A stretch of 64,000 nt of DNA. It comes from Pterobdella sp. o SKG-2022 (lineage: Eukaryota; Annelida; Clitellata; Hirudinida; Piscicolidae). The stretch is from contig OZ038320.1 of the NCBI GenBank assembly GCA_964035795.1, positions 25,608,118-25,672,117 of the forward strand. Direction: 5' to 3'. A program made the position numbers and the translations under genes. The notes below the pieces were generated by a model. It was not told the origin of the DNA. It did no database searches and saw only the letters and a program-made list of their open reading frames with translations. Shown one piece after another: positions 9,035 through 24,608 of this stretch (positions within the stretch are counted from its first letter, which is position 1; each line of letters begins with the position of its first letter).

Positions 9035-9222
9035 ATGAAACCAGTTGGAATGCGATAGCTTCCTCCAAACCACAAGTGGCAAGAAGCGATCATTGCAGAC
9101 GAAGACAAAGCGACCGAAGTCACTACGTGCGTCCATCCAGTTCACGCTCAGAAGCAATCGCTACGACTCGTCATCCTGGGTTCGGGTCCAGAATCAGTTT
9201 TGACTGACGACCTGGCACTTCA
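9035..9222 (+). repeat. GC-rich block with T-arm/B-box-like motif in each unit
   Basis: About 190 bp, clearly richer in G+C than the rest of the unit. CTGGGTTCGGGTCCAG near 9176-9191 folds like a tRNA T-arm and is close to the Pol III B box (GGTTCGANTCC). No convincing A box lies at the usual distance. Possibly an old tRNA-derived SINE captured in the satellite unit. Confidence 0.4.
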
Positions 9223-12200
9223 TACTATAGAAATGATCCCCAAAAGTATGATCTTAGTAATGCTTGATCTGTGATAAGCATAAAGTAATAACAATAATAA
9301 AAAGCAGTGGTGTCATAATTAGTAAGATCGATAAATAATTGTGTTAACTCGTCATAATTACCAAACTTCAATAGAAGCCTGGAGATTGTCGCCTTAGTTT
9401 GAGAGCTGGTTTCGAGGATTTTCAATGTTTTTGCTTTTAAAAATATTTTCATTGATAAAAAGTGATTGTTGTATTTTTATTCTCTCACATTTCATCCGTT
9501 TATAAAACAAGTTGTATTTTGTTAGTTCAAAACAAAAGTTTAAAATGAAAAAATGAAACTTGTTTATTTAAAAATGGATGTAGAAAAATTATATTCATAA
9601 CTAAAGTTTCTCAAAAATCATTGATTACAGAATTATTTGCTTGAAAAGTGCGATCTTTTTGACACTGCCAAGTAGACGTAATTGACGAAAAGCTTCGTTT
9701 TTTTCTAACATAAATAATTTTGCTTCCATTATCTTTAAATTATTCCTTTGGCTTGAAGGAAGCAGTTCATATCTTGTCTTGGCATTTGTTTGAAACAAGA
9801 ACTGAATAGTTTCTTCATATTTTTAGTTGAATTAATACCATCATCTCAATAGTTCACTGAAAAGTATTTTTGTTTATTCTTCGTTCACATGCTCGTTACA
9901 TCGAGATGACTTAAAAAGGTAAGTTTGTTTTACGAAAAGCTTCGTGAAACTTTGCTTACCATAAACCTTGTATTTATTTTGCACTCAAATAGTCACTAAT
10001 TGTTTAAGTATTTTCATACAAGTTTAACATTAGATTAAATGAAACCAGTTGGAATGCGATAGCTTCCTCCAAACCACAAGTGGCAAGAAGCGATCATTGC
10101 AGACGAAGACAAAGCGACCGAAGTCACTACGTGCGTCCATCCAGTTCACGCTCAGAAGCAATCGCTACGACTCGTCATCCTGGGTTCGGGTCCAGAATCA
10201 GTTTTGACTGACGACCTGGCACTTCATACTATAGAAATGATCCCCAAAAGTATGATCTTAGTAATGCTTGATCTGTGATAAGCATAAAGTAATAACAATA
10301 ATAAAAAGCAGTGGTGTCATAATTAGTAAGATCGATAAATAATTGTGTTAACTCGTCATAATTACCAAACTTCAATAGAAGCCTGGAGATTGTCGCCTTA
10401 GTTTGAGAGCTGGTTTCGAGGATTTTCAATGTTTTTGCTTTTAAAAATATTTTCATTGATAAAAAGTGATTGTTGTATTTTTATTCTCTCACATTTCATC
10501 CGTTTATAAAACAAGTTGTATTTTGTTAGTTCAAAACAAAAGTTTAAAATGAAAAAATGAAACTTGTTTATTTAAAAATGGATGTAGAAAAATTATATTC
10601 ATAACTAAAGTTTCTCAAAAATCATTGATTACAGAATTATTTGCTTGAAAAGTGCGATCTTTTTGACACTGCCAAGTAGACGTAATTGACGAAAAGCTTC
10701 GTTTTTTTCTAACATAAATAATTTTGCTTCCATTATCTTTAAATTATTCCTTTGGCTTGAAGGAAGCAGTTCATATCTTGTCTTGGCATTTGTTTGAAAC
10801 AAGAACTGAATAGTTTCTTCATATTTTTAGTTGAATTAATACCATCATCTCAATAGTTCACTGAAAAGTATTTTTGTTTATTCTTCGTTCACATGCTCGT
10901 TACATCGAGATGACTTAAAAAGGTAAGTTTGTTTTACGAAAAGCTTCGTGAAACTTTGCTTACCATAAACCTTGTATTTATTTTGCACTCAAATAGTCAC
11001 TAATTGTTTAAGTATTTTCATACAAGTTTAACATTAGATTAAATGAAACCAGTTGGAATGCGATAGCTTCCTCCAAACCACAAGTGGCAAGAAGCGATCA
11101 TTGCAGACGAAGACAAAGCGACCGAAGTCACTACGTGCGTCCATCCAGTTCACGCTCAGAAGCAATCGCTACGACTCGTCATCCTGGGTTCGGGTCCAGA
11201 ATCAGTTTTGACTGACGACCTGGCACTTCATACTATAGAAATGATCCCCAAAAGTATGATCTTAGTAATGCTTGATCTGTGATAAGCATAAAGTAATAAC
11301 AATAATAAAAAGCAGTGGTGTCATAATTAGTAAGATCGATAAATAATTGTGTTAACTCGTCATAATTACCAAACTTCAATAGAAGCCTGGAGATTGTCGC
11401 CTTAGTTTGAGAGCTGGTTTCGAGGATTTTCAATGTTTTTGCTTTTAAAAATATTTTCATTGATAAAAAGTGATTGTTGTATTTTTATTCTCTCACATTT
11501 CATCCGTTTATAAAACAAGTTGTATTTTGTTAGTTCAAAACAAAAGTTTAAAATGAAAAAATGAAACTTGTTTATTTAAAAATGGATGTAGAAAAATTAT
11601 ATTCATAACTAAAGTTTCTCAAAAATCATTGATTACAGAATTATTTGCTTGAAAAGTGCGATCTTTTTGACACTGCCAAGTAGACGTAATTGACGAAAAG
11701 CTTCGTTTTTTTCTAACATAAATAATTTTGCTTCCATTATCTTTAAATTATTCCTTTGGCTTGAAGGAAGCAGTTCATATCTTGTCTTGGCATTTGTTTG
11801 AAACAAGAACTGAATAGTTTCTTCATATTTTTAGTTGAATTAATACCATCATCTCAATAGTTCACTGAAAAGTATTTTTGTTTATTCTTCGTTCACATGC
11901 TCGTTACATCGAGATGACTTAAAAAGGTAAGTTTGTTTTACGAAAAGCTTCGTGAAACTTTGCTTACCATAAACCTTGTATTTATTTTGCACTCAAATAG
12001 TCACTAATTGTTTAAGTATTTTCATACAAGTTTAACATTAGATTAAATGAAACCAGTTGGAATGCGATAGCTTCCTCCAAACCACAAGTGGCAAGAAGCG
12101 ATCATTGCAGACGAAGACAAAGCGACCGAAGTCACTACGTGCGTCCATCCAGTTCACGCTCAGAAGCAATCGCTACGACTCGTCATCCTGGGTTCGGGTC

Positions 12201-15200
12201 CAGAATCAGTTTTGACTGACGACCTGGCACTTCATACTATAGAAATGATCCCCAAAAGTATGATCTTAGTAATGCTTGATCTGTGATAAGCATAAAGTAA
12301 TAACAATAATAAAAAGCAGTGGTGTCATAATTAGTAAGATCGATAAATAATTGTGTTAACTCGTCATAATTACCAAACTTCAATAGAAGCCTGGAGATTG
12401 TCGCCTTAGTTTGAGAGCTGGTTTCGAGGATTTTCAATGTTTTTGCTTTTAAAAATATTTTCATTGATAAAAAGTGATTGTTGTATTTTTATTCTCTCAC
12501 ATTTCATCCGTTTATAAAACAAGTTGTATTTTGTTAGTTCAAAACAAAAGTTTAAAATGAAAAAATGAAACTTGTTTATTTAAAAATGGATGTAGAAAAA
12601 TTATATTCATAACTAAAGTTTCTCAAAAATCATTGATTACAGAATTATTTGCTTGAAAAGTGCGATCTTTTTGACACTGCCAAGTAGACGTAATTGACGA
12701 AAAGCTTCGTTTTTTTCTAACATAAATAATTTTGCTTCCATTATCTTTAAATTATTCCTTTGGCTTGAAGGAAGCAGTTCATATCTTGTCTTGGCATTTG
12801 TTTGAAACAAGAACTGAATAGTTTCTTCATATTTTTAGTTGAATTAATACCATCATCTCAATAGTTCACTGAAAAGTATTTTTGTTTATTCTTCGTTCAC
12901 ATGCTCGTTACATCGAGATGACTTAAAAAGGTAAGTTTGTTTTACGAAAAGCTTCGTGAAACTTTGCTTACCATAAACCTTGTATTTATTTTGCACTCAA
13001 ATAGTCACTAATTGTTTAAGTATTTTCATACAAGTTTAACATTAGATTAAATGAAACCAGTTGGAATGCGATAGCTTCCTCCAAACCACAAGTGGCAAGA
13101 AGCGATCATTGCAGACGAAGACAAAGCGACCGAAGTCACTACGTGCGTCCATCCAGTTCACGCTCAGAAGCAATCGCTACGACTCGTCATCCTGGGTTCG
13201 GGTCCAGAATCAGTTTTGACTGACGACCTGGCACTTCATACTATAGAAATGATCCCCAAAAGTATGATCTTAGTAATGCTTGATCTGTGATAAGCATAAA
13301 GTAATAACAATAATAAAAAGCAGTGGTGTCATAATTAGTAAGATCGATAAATAATTGTGTTAACTCGTCATAATTACCAAACTTCAATAGAAGCCTGGAG
13401 ATTGTCGCCTTAGTTTGAGAGCTGGTTTCGAGGATTTTCAATGTTTTTGCTTTTAAAAATATTTTCATTGATAAAAAGTGATTGTTGTATTTTTATTCTC
13501 TCACATTTCATCCGTTTATAAAACAAGTTGTATTTTGTTAGTTCAAAACAAAAGTTTAAAATGAAAAAATGAAACTTGTTTATTTAAAAATGGATGTAGA
13601 AAAATTATATTCATAACTAAAGTTTCTCAAAAATCATTGATTACAGAATTATTTGCTTGAAAAGTGCGATCTTTTTGACACTGCCAAGTAGACGTAATTG
13701 ACGAAAAGCTTCGTTTTTTTCTAACATAAATAATTTTGCTTCCATTATCTTTAAATTATTCCTTTGGCTTGAAGGAAGCAGTTCATATCTTGTCTTGGCA
13801 TTTGTTTGAAACAAGAACTGAATAGTTTCTTCATATTTTTAGTTGAATTAATACCATCATCTCAATAGTTCACTGAAAAGTATTTTTGTTTATTCTTCGT
13901 TCACATGCTCGTTACATCGAGATGACTTAAAAAGGTAAGTTTGTTTTACGAAAAGCTTCGTGAAACTTTGCTTACCATAAACCTTGTATTTATTTTGCAC
14001 TCAAATAGTCACTAATTGTTTAAGTATTTTCATACAAGTTTAACATTAGATTAAATGAAACCAGTTGGAATGCGATAGCTTCCTCCAAACCACAAGTGGC
14101 AAGAAGCGATCATTGCAGACGAAGACAAAGCGACCGAAGTCACTACGTGCGTCCATCCAGTTCACGCTCAGAAGCAATCGCTACGACTCGTCATCCTGGG
14201 TTCGGGTCCAGAATCAGTTTTGACTGACGACCTGGCACTTCATACTATAGAAATGATCCCCAAAAGTATGATCTTAGTAATGCTTGATCTGTGATAAGCA
14301 TAAAGTAATAACAATAATAAAAAGCAGTGGTGTCATAATTAGTAAGATCGATAAATAATTGTGTTAACTCGTCATAATTACCAAACTTCAATAGAAGCCT
14401 GGAGATTGTCGCCTTAGTTTGAGAGCTGGTTTCGAGGATTTTCAATGTTTTTGCTTTTAAAAATATTTTCATTGATAAAAAGTGATTGTTGTATTTTTAT
14501 TCTCTCACATTTCATCCGTTTATAAAACAAGTTGTATTTTGTTAGTTCAAAACAAAAGTTTAAAATGAAAAAATGAAACTTGTTTATTTAAAAATGGATG
14601 TAGAAAAATTATATTCATAACTAAAGTTTCTCAAAAATCATTGATTACAGAATTATTTGCTTGAAAAGTGCGATCTTTTTGACACTGCCAAGTAGACGTA
14701 ATTGACGAAAAGCTTCGTTTTTTTCTAACATAAATAATTTTGCTTCCATTATCTTTAAATTATTCCTTTGGCTTGAAGGAAGCAGTTCATATCTTGTCTT
14801 GGCATTTGTTTGAAACAAGAACTGAATAGTTTCTTCATATTTTTAGTTGAATTAATACCATCATCTCAATAGTTCACTGAAAAGTATTTTTGTTTATTCT
14901 TCGTTCACATGCTCGTTACATCGAGATGACTTAAAAAGGTAAGTTTGTTTTACGAAAAGCTTCGTGAAACTTTGCTTACCATAAACCTTGTATTTATTTT
15001 GCACTCAAATAGTCACTAATTGTTTAAGTATTTTCATACAAGTTTAACATTAGATTAAATGAAACCAGTTGGAATGCGATAGCTTCCTCCAAACCACAAG
15101 TGGCAAGAAGCGATCATTGCAGACGAAGACAAAGCGACCGAAGTCACTACGTGCGTCCATCCAGTTCACGCTCAGAAGCAATCGCTACGACTCGTCATCC

Positions 15201-18200
15201 TGGGTTCGGGTCCAGAATCAGTTTTGACTGACGACCTGGCACTTCATACTATAGAAATGATCCCCAAAAGTATGATCTTAGTAATGCTTGATCTGTGATA
15301 AGCATAAAGTAATAACAATAATAAAAAGCAGTGGTGTCATAATTAGTAAGATCGATAAATAATTGTGTTAACTCGTCATAATTACCAAACTTCAATAGAA
15401 GCCTGGAGATTGTCGCCTTAGTTTGAGAGCTGGTTTCGAGGATTTTCAATGTTTTTGCTTTTAAAAATATTTTCATTGATAAAAAGTGATTGTTGTATTT
15501 TTATTCTCTCACATTTCATCCGTTTATAAAACAAGTTGTATTTTGTTAGTTCAAAACAAAAGTTTAAAATGAAAAAATGAAACTTGTTTATTTAAAAATG
15601 GATGTAGAAAAATTATATTCATAACTAAAGTTTCTCAAAAATCATTGATTACAGAATTATTTGCTTGAAAAGTGCGATCTTTTTGACACTGCCAAGTAGA
15701 CGTAATTGACGAAAAGCTTCGTTTTTTTCTAACATAAATAATTTTGCTTCCATTATCTTTAAATTATTCCTTTGGCTTGAAGGAAGCAGTTCATATCTTG
15801 TCTTGGCATTTGTTTGAAACAAGAACTGAATAGTTTCTTCATATTTTTAGTTGAATTAATACCATCATCTCAATAGTTCACTGAAAAGTATTTTTGTTTA
15901 TTCTTCGTTCACATGCTCGTTACATCGAGATGACTTAAAAAGGTAAGTTTGTTTTACGAAAAGCTTCGTGAAACTTTGCTTACCATAAACCTTGTATTTA
16001 TTTTGCACTCAAATAGTCACTAATTGTTTAAGTATTTTCATACAAGTTTAACATTAGATTAAATGAAACCAGTTGGAATGCGATAGCTTCCTCCAAACCA
16101 CAAGTGGCAAGAAGCGATCATTGCAGACGAAGACAAAGCGACCGAAGTCACTACGTGCGTCCATCCAGTTCACGCTCAGAAGCAATCGCTACGACTCGTC
16201 ATCCTGGGTTCGGGTCCAGAATCAGTTTTGACTGACGACCTGGCACTTCATACTATAGAAATGATCCCCAAAAGTATGATCTTAGTAATGCTTGATCTGT
16301 GATAAGCATAAAGTAATAACAATAATAAAAAGCAGTGGTGTCATAATTAGTAAGATCGATAAATAATTGTGTTAACTCGTCATAATTACCAAACTTCAAT
16401 AGAAGCCTGGAGATTGTCGCCTTAGTTTGAGAGCTGGTTTCGAGGATTTTCAATGTTTTTGCTTTTAAAAATATTTTCATTGATAAAAAGTGATTGTTGT
16501 ATTTTTATTCTCTCACATTTCATCCGTTTATAAAACAAGTTGTATTTTGTTAGTTCAAAACAAAAGTTTAAAATGAAAAAATGAAACTTGTTTATTTAAA
16601 AATGGATGTAGAAAAATTATATTCATAACTAAAGTTTCTCAAAAATCATTGATTACAGAATTATTTGCTTGAAAAGTGCGATCTTTTTGACACTGCCAAG
16701 TAGACGTAATTGACGAAAAGCTTCGTTTTTTTCTAACATAAATAATTTTGCTTCCATTATCTTTAAATTATTCCTTTGGCTTGAAGGAAGCAGTTCATAT
16801 CTTGTCTTGGCATTTGTTTGAAACAAGAACTGAATAGTTTCTTCATATTTTTAGTTGAATTAATACCATCATCTCAATAGTTCACTGAAAAGTATTTTTG
16901 TTTATTCTTCGTTCACATGCTCGTTACATCGAGATGACTTAAAAAGGTAAGTTTGTTTTACGAAAAGCTTCGTGAAACTTTGCTTACCATAAACCTTGTA
17001 TTTATTTTGCACTCAAATAGTCACTAATTGTTTAAGTATTTTCATACAAGTTTAACATTAGATTAAATGAAACCAGTTGGAATGCGATAGCTTCCTCCAA
17101 ACCACAAGTGGCAAGAAGCGATCATTGCAGACGAAGACAAAGCGACCGAAGTCACTACGTGCGTCCATCCAGTTCACGCTCAGAAGCAATCGCTACGACT
17201 CGTCATCCTGGGTTCGGGTCCAGAATCAGTTTTGACTGACGACCTGGCACTTCATACTATAGAAATGATCCCCAAAAGTATGATCTTAGTAATGCTTGAT
17301 CTGTGATAAGCATAAAGTAATAACAATAATAAAAAGCAGTGGTGTCATAATTAGTAAGATCGATAAATAATTGTGTTAACTCGTCATAATTACCAAACTT
17401 CAATAGAAGCCTGGAGATTGTCGCCTTAGTTTGAGAGCTGGTTTCGAGGATTTTCAATGTTTTTGCTTTTAAAAATATTTTCATTGATAAAAAGTGATTG
17501 TTGTATTTTTATTCTCTCACATTTCATCCGTTTATAAAACAAGTTGTATTTTGTTAGTTCAAAACAAAAGTTTAAAATGAAAAAATGAAACTTGTTTATT
17601 TAAAAATGGATGTAGAAAAATTATATTCATAACTAAAGTTTCTCAAAAATCATTGATTACAGAATTATTTGCTTGAAAAGTGCGATCTTTTTGACACTGC
17701 CAAGTAGACGTAATTGACGAAAAGCTTCGTTTTTTTCTAACATAAATAATTTTGCTTCCATTATCTTTAAATTATTCCTTTGGCTTGAAGGAAGCAGTTC
17801 ATATCTTGTCTTGGCATTTGTTTGAAACAAGAACTGAATAGTTTCTTCATATTTTTAGTTGAATTAATACCATCATCTCAATAGTTCACTGAAAAGTATT
17901 TTTGTTTATTCTTCGTTCACATGCTCGTTACATCGAGATGACTTAAAAAGGTAAGTTTGTTTTACGAAAAGCTTCGTGAAACTTTGCTTACCATAAACCT
18001 TGTATTTATTTTGCACTCAAATAGTCACTAATTGTTTAAGTATTTTCATACAAGTTTAACATTAGATTAAATGAAACCAGTTGGAATGCGATAGCTTCCT
18101 CCAAACCACAAGTGGCAAGAAGCGATCATTGCAGACGAAGACAAAGCGACCGAAGTCACTACGTGCGTCCATCCAGTTCACGCTCAGAAGCAATCGCTAC

Positions 18201-21200
18201 GACTCGTCATCCTGGGTTCGGGTCCAGAATCAGTTTTGACTGACGACCTGGCACTTCATACTATAGAAATGATCCCCAAAAGTATGATCTTAGTAATGCT
18301 TGATCTGTGATAAGCATAAAGTAATAACAATAATAAAAAGCAGTGGTGTCATAATTAGTAAGATCGATAAATAATTGTGTTAACTCGTCATAATTACCAA
18401 ACTTCAATAGAAGCCTGGAGATTGTCGCCTTAGTTTGAGAGCTGGTTTCGAGGATTTTCAATGTTTTTGCTTTTAAAAATATTTTCATTGATAAAAAGTG
18501 ATTGTTGTATTTTTATTCTCTCACATTTCATCCGTTTATAAAACAAGTTGTATTTTGTTAGTTCAAAACAAAAGTTTAAAATGAAAAAATGAAACTTGTT
18601 TATTTAAAAATGGATGTAGAAAAATTATATTCATAACTAAAGTTTCTCAAAAATCATTGATTACAGAATTATTTGCTTGAAAAGTGCGATCTTTTTGACA
18701 CTGCCAAGTAGACGTAATTGACGAAAAGCTTCGTTTTTTTCTAACATAAATAATTTTGCTTCCATTATCTTTAAATTATTCCTTTGGCTTGAAGGAAGCA
18801 GTTCATATCTTGTCTTGGCATTTGTTTGAAACAAGAACTGAATAGTTTCTTCATATTTTTAGTTGAATTAATACCATCATCTCAATAGTTCACTGAAAAG
18901 TATTTTTGTTTATTCTTCGTTCACATGCTCGTTACATCGAGATGACTTAAAAAGGTAAGTTTGTTTTACGAAAAGCTTCGTGAAACTTTGCTTACCATAA
19001 ACCTTGTATTTATTTTGCACTCAAATAGTCACTAATTGTTTAAGTATTTTCATACAAGTTTAACATTAGATTAAATGAAACCAGTTGGAATGCGATAGCT
19101 TCCTCCAAACCACAAGTGGCAAGAAGCGATCATTGCAGACGAAGACAAAGCGACCGAAGTCACTACGTGCGTCCATCCAGTTCACGCTCAGAAGCAATCG
19201 CTACGACTCGTCATCCTGGGTTCGGGTCCAGAATCAGTTTTGACTGACGACCTGGCACTTCATACTATAGAAATGATCCCCAAAAGTATGATCTTAGTAA
19301 TGCTTGATCTGTGATAAGCATAAAGTAATAACAATAATAAAAAGCAGTGGTGTCATAATTAGTAAGATCGATAAATAATTGTGTTAACTCGTCATAATTA
19401 CCAAACTTCAATAGAAGCCTGGAGATTGTCGCCTTAGTTTGAGAGCTGGTTTCGAGGATTTTCAATGTTTTTGCTTTTAAAAATATTTTCATTGATAAAA
19501 AGTGATTGTTGTATTTTTATTCTCTCACATTTCATCCGTTTATAAAACAAGTTGTATTTTGTTAGTTCAAAACAAAAGTTTAAAATGAAAAAATGAAACT
19601 TGTTTATTTAAAAATGGATGTAGAAAAATTATATTCATAACTAAAGTTTCTCAAAAATCATTGATTACAGAATTATTTGCTTGAAAAGTGCGATCTTTTT
19701 GACACTGCCAAGTAGACGTAATTGACGAAAAGCTTCGTTTTTTTCTAACATAAATAATTTTGCTTCCATTATCTTTAAATTATTCCTTTGGCTTGAAGGA
19801 AGCAGTTCATATCTTGTCTTGGCATTTGTTTGAAACAAGAACTGAATAGTTTCTTCATATTTTTAGTTGAATTAATACCATCATCTCAATAGTTCACTGA
19901 AAAGTATTTTTGTTTATTCTTCGTTCACATGCTCGTTACATCGAGATGACTTAAAAAGGTAAGTTTGTTTTACGAAAAGCTTCGTGAAACTTTGCTTACC
20001 ATAAACCTTGTATTTATTTTGCACTCAAATAGTCACTAATTGTTTAAGTATTTTCATACAAGTTTAACATTAGATTAAATGAAACCAGTTGGAATGCGAT
20101 AGCTTCCTCCAAACCACAAGTGGCAAGAAGCGATCATTGCAGACGAAGACAAAGCGACCGAAGTCACTACGTGCGTCCATCCAGTTCACGCTCAGAAGCA
20201 ATCGCTACGACTCGTCATCCTGGGTTCGGGTCCAGAATCAGTTTTGACTGACGACCTGGCACTTCATACTATAGAAATGATCCCCAAAAGTATGATCTTA
20301 GTAATGCTTGATCTGTGATAAGCATAAAGTAATAACAATAATAAAAAGCAGTGGTGTCATAATTAGTAAGATCGATAAATAATTGTGTTAACTCGTCATA
20401 ATTACCAAACTTCAATAGAAGCCTGGAGATTGTCGCCTTAGTTTGAGAGCTGGTTTCGAGGATTTTCAATGTTTTTGCTTTTAAAAATATTTTCATTGAT
20501 AAAAAGTGATTGTTGTATTTTTATTCTCTCACATTTCATCCGTTTATAAAACAAGTTGTATTTTGTTAGTTCAAAACAAAAGTTTAAAATGAAAAAATGA
20601 AACTTGTTTATTTAAAAATGGATGTAGAAAAATTATATTCATAACTAAAGTTTCTCAAAAATCATTGATTACAGAATTATTTGCTTGAAAAGTGCGATCT
20701 TTTTGACACTGCCAAGTAGACGTAATTGACGAAAAGCTTCGTTTTTTTCTAACATAAATAATTTTGCTTCCATTATCTTTAAATTATTCCTTTGGCTTGA
20801 AGGAAGCAGTTCATATCTTGTCTTGGCATTTGTTTGAAACAAGAACTGAATAGTTTCTTCATATTTTTAGTTGAATTAATACCATCATCTCAATAGTTCA
20901 CTGAAAAGTATTTTTGTTTATTCTTCGTTCACATGCTCGTTACATCGAGATGACTTAAAAAGGTAAGTTTGTTTTACGAAAAGCTTCGTGAAACTTTGCT
21001 TACCATAAACCTTGTATTTATTTTGCACTCAAATAGTCACTAATTGTTTAAGTATTTTCATACAAGTTTAACATTAGATTAAATGAAACCAGTTGGAATG
21101 CGATAGCTTCCTCCAAACCACAAGTGGCAAGAAGCGATCATTGCAGACGAAGACAAAGCGACCGAAGTCACTACGTGCGTCCATCCAGTTCACGCTCAGA

Positions 21201-24200
21201 AGCAATCGCTACGACTCGTCATCCTGGGTTCGGGTCCAGAATCAGTTTTGACTGACGACCTGGCACTTCATACTATAGAAATGATCCCCAAAAGTATGAT
21301 CTTAGTAATGCTTGATCTGTGATAAGCATAAAGTAATAACAATAATAAAAAGCAGTGGTGTCATAATTAGTAAGATCGATAAATAATTGTGTTAACTCGT
21401 CATAATTACCAAACTTCAATAGAAGCCTGGAGATTGTCGCCTTAGTTTGAGAGCTGGTTTCGAGGATTTTCAATGTTTTGCTTTTAAAAATATTTTCATT
21501 GATAAAAAGTGATTGTTGTATTTTTATTCTCTCACATTTCATCCGTTTATAAACAAGTTGTATTTTGTTAGTTCAAAACAAAAGTTTAAAATGAAAAAAT
21601 GAAACTTGTTTATTTAAAAATGGATGTAGAAAAATTATATTCATAACTAAAGTTTCTCAAAATCATTGATTACAGAATTATTTGCTTGAAAAGTGCGATC
21701 TTTTTGACACTGCCAAGTAGACGTAATTGACGAAAAGCTTCGTTTTTTTCTAACATAAATAATTTTGCTTCCATTATCTTTAAATTATTCCTTTGGCTTG
21801 AAGGAAGCAGTTCATATCTTGTCTTGGCATTTGTTTGAAACAAGAACTGAATAGTTTCTTCATATTTTTAGTTGAATTAATACCATCATCTCAATAGTTC
21901 ACTGAAAAGTATTTTTGTTTATTCTTCGTTCACATGCTCGTTACATCGAGATGACTTAAAAAGGTAAGTTTGTTTTACGAAAAGCTTCGTGAAACTTTGC
22001 TTACCATAAACCTTGTATTTATTTTGCACTCAAATAGTCACTAATTGTTTAAGTATTTTCATACAAGTTTAACATTAGATTAAATGAAACCAGTTGGAAT
22101 GCGATAGCTTCCTCCAAACCACAAGTGGCAAGAAGCGATCATTGCAGACGAAGACAAAGCGACCGAAGTCACTACGTGCGTCCATCCAGTTCACGCTCAG
22201 AAGCAATCGCTACGACTCGTCATCCTGGGTTCGGGTCCAGAATCAGTTTTGACTGACGACCTGGCACTTCATACTATAGAAATGATCCCCAAAAGTATGA
22301 TCTTAGTAATGCTTGATCTGTGATAAGCATAAAGTAATAACAATAATAAAAAGCAGTGGTGTCATAATTAGTAAGATCGATAAATAATTGTGTTAACTCG
22401 TCATAATTACCAAACTTCAATAGAAGCCTGGAGATTGTCGCCTTAGTTTGAGAGCTGGTTTCGAGGATTTTCAATGTTTTTGCTTTTAAAAATATTTTCA
22501 TTGATAAAAAGTGATTGTTGTATTTTTATTCTCTCACATTTCATCCGTTTATAAAACAAGTTGTATTTTGTTAGTTCAAAACAAAAGTTTAAAATGAAAA
22601 AATGATGAAACTTGTTTATTTAAAAATGGATGTAGAAAAATTATATTCATAACTAAAGTTTCTCAAAATCATTGATTACAGAATTATTTGCTTGAAAAGT
22701 GCGATCTTTTTGACACTGCCAAGTAGACGTAATTGACGAAAAGCTTCGTTTTTTTCTAACATAAATAATTTTGCTTCCATTATCTTTAAATTATTCCTTT
22801 GGCTTGAAGGAAGCAGTTCATATCTTGTCTTGGCATTTGTTTGAAACAAGAACTGAATAGTTTCTTCATATTTTTAGTTGAATTAATACCATCATCTCAA
22901 TAGTTCACTGAAAAGTATTTTTGTTTATTCTTCGTTCACATGCTCGTTACATCGAGATGACTTAAAAAGGTAAGTTTGTTTTACGAAAAGCTTCGTGAAA
23001 CTTTGCTTACCATAAACCTTGTATTTATTTTGCACTCAAATAGTCACTAATTGTTTAAGTATTTTCATACAAGTTTAACATTAGATTAAATGAAACCAGT
23101 TGGAATGCGATAGCTTCCTCCAAACCACAAGTGGCAAGAAGCGATCATTGCAGACGAAGACAAAGCGACCGAAGTCACTACGTGCGTCCATCCAGTTCAC
23201 GCTCAGAAGCAATCGCTACGACTCGTCATCCTGGGTTCGGGTCCAGAATCAGTTTTGACTGACGACCTGGCACTTCATACTATAGAAATGATCCCCAAAA
23301 GTATGATCTTAGTAATGCTTGATCTGTGATAAGCATAAAGTAATAACAATAATAAAAAGCAGTGGTGTCATAATTAGTAAGATCGATAAATAATTGTGTT
23401 AACTCGTCATAATTACCAAACTTCAATAGAAGCCTGGAGATTGTCGCCTTAGTTTGAGAGCTGGTTTCGAGGATTTTCAATGTTTTTGCTTTTAAAAATA
23501 TTTTCATTGATAAAAAGTGATTGTTGTATTTTTATTCTCTCACATTTCATCCGTTTATAAAACAAGTTGTATTTTGTTAGTTCAAAACAAAAGTTTAAAA
23601 TGAAAAAATGAAACTTGTTTATTTAAAAATGGATGTAGAAAAATTATATTCATAACTAAAGTTTCTCAAAAATCATTGATTACAGAATTATTTGCTTGAA
23701 AAGTGCGATCTTTTTGACACTGCCAAGTAGACGTAATTGACGAAAAGCTTCGTTTTTTTCTAACATAAATAATTTTGCTTCCATTATCTTTAAATTATTC
23801 CTTTGGCTTGAAGGAAGCAGTTCATATCTTGTCTTGGCATTTGTTTGAAACAAGAACTGAATAGTTTCTTCATATTTTTAGTTGAATTAATACCATCATC
23901 TCAATAGTTCACTGAAAAGTATTTTTGTTTATTCTTCGTTCACATGCTCGTTACATCGAGATGACTTAAAAAGGTAAGTTTGTTTTACGAAAAGCTTCGT
24001 GAAACTTTGCTTACCATAAACCTTGTATTTATTTTGCACTCAAATAGTCACTAATTGTTTAAGTATTTTCATACAAGTTTAACATTAGATTAAATGAAAC
24101 CAGTTGGAATGCGATAGCTTCCTCCAAACCACAAGTGGCAAGAAGCGATCATTGCAGACGAAGACAAAGCGACCGAAGTCACTACGTGCGTCCATCCAGT

Positions 24201-24408
24201 TCACGCTCAGAAGCAATCGCTACGACTCGTCATCCTGGGTTCGGGTCCAGAATCAGTTTTGACTGACGACCTGGCACTTCATACTATAGAAATGATCCCC
24301 AAAAGTATGATCTTAGTAATGCTTGATCTGTGATAAGCATAAAGTAATAACAATAATAAAAAGCAGTGGTGTCATAATTAGTAAGATCGATAAATAATTG
24401 TGTTAACT

Positions 24409-24608
24409 NNNNNNNNNNNNNNNNNNNNNNNNNNNNNNNNNNNNNNNNNNNNNNNNNNNNNNNNNNNNNNNNNNNNNNNNNNNNNNNNNNNNNNNNNNNN
24501 NNNNNNNNNNNNNNNNNNNNNNNNNNNNNNNNNNNNNNNNNNNNNNNNNNNNNNNNNNNNNNNNNNNNNNNNNNNNNNNNNNNNNNNNNNNNNNNNNNNN
24601 NNNNNNNN
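24409..24608. other. Assembly gap (200 N) inside the tandem array
   Basis: Exactly 200 undetermined bases. In intact units the bases between TGTTAACT and CATTGATAAA span about 100 bp, so the gap length is a placeholder. The true content is about 100 bp plus an unknown number of whole 1004-bp units. Confidence 0.97.

Noticed and set aside
9225..9452. A 75-codon minus-strand open frame repeated in every 1004-bp unit
   Set aside because: Its conservation follows automatically from unit identity. The start lies in AT-rich DNA, composition is unremarkable, no domain is visible, and a one-base loss at about 21475 alters it freely. Not called as a gene.
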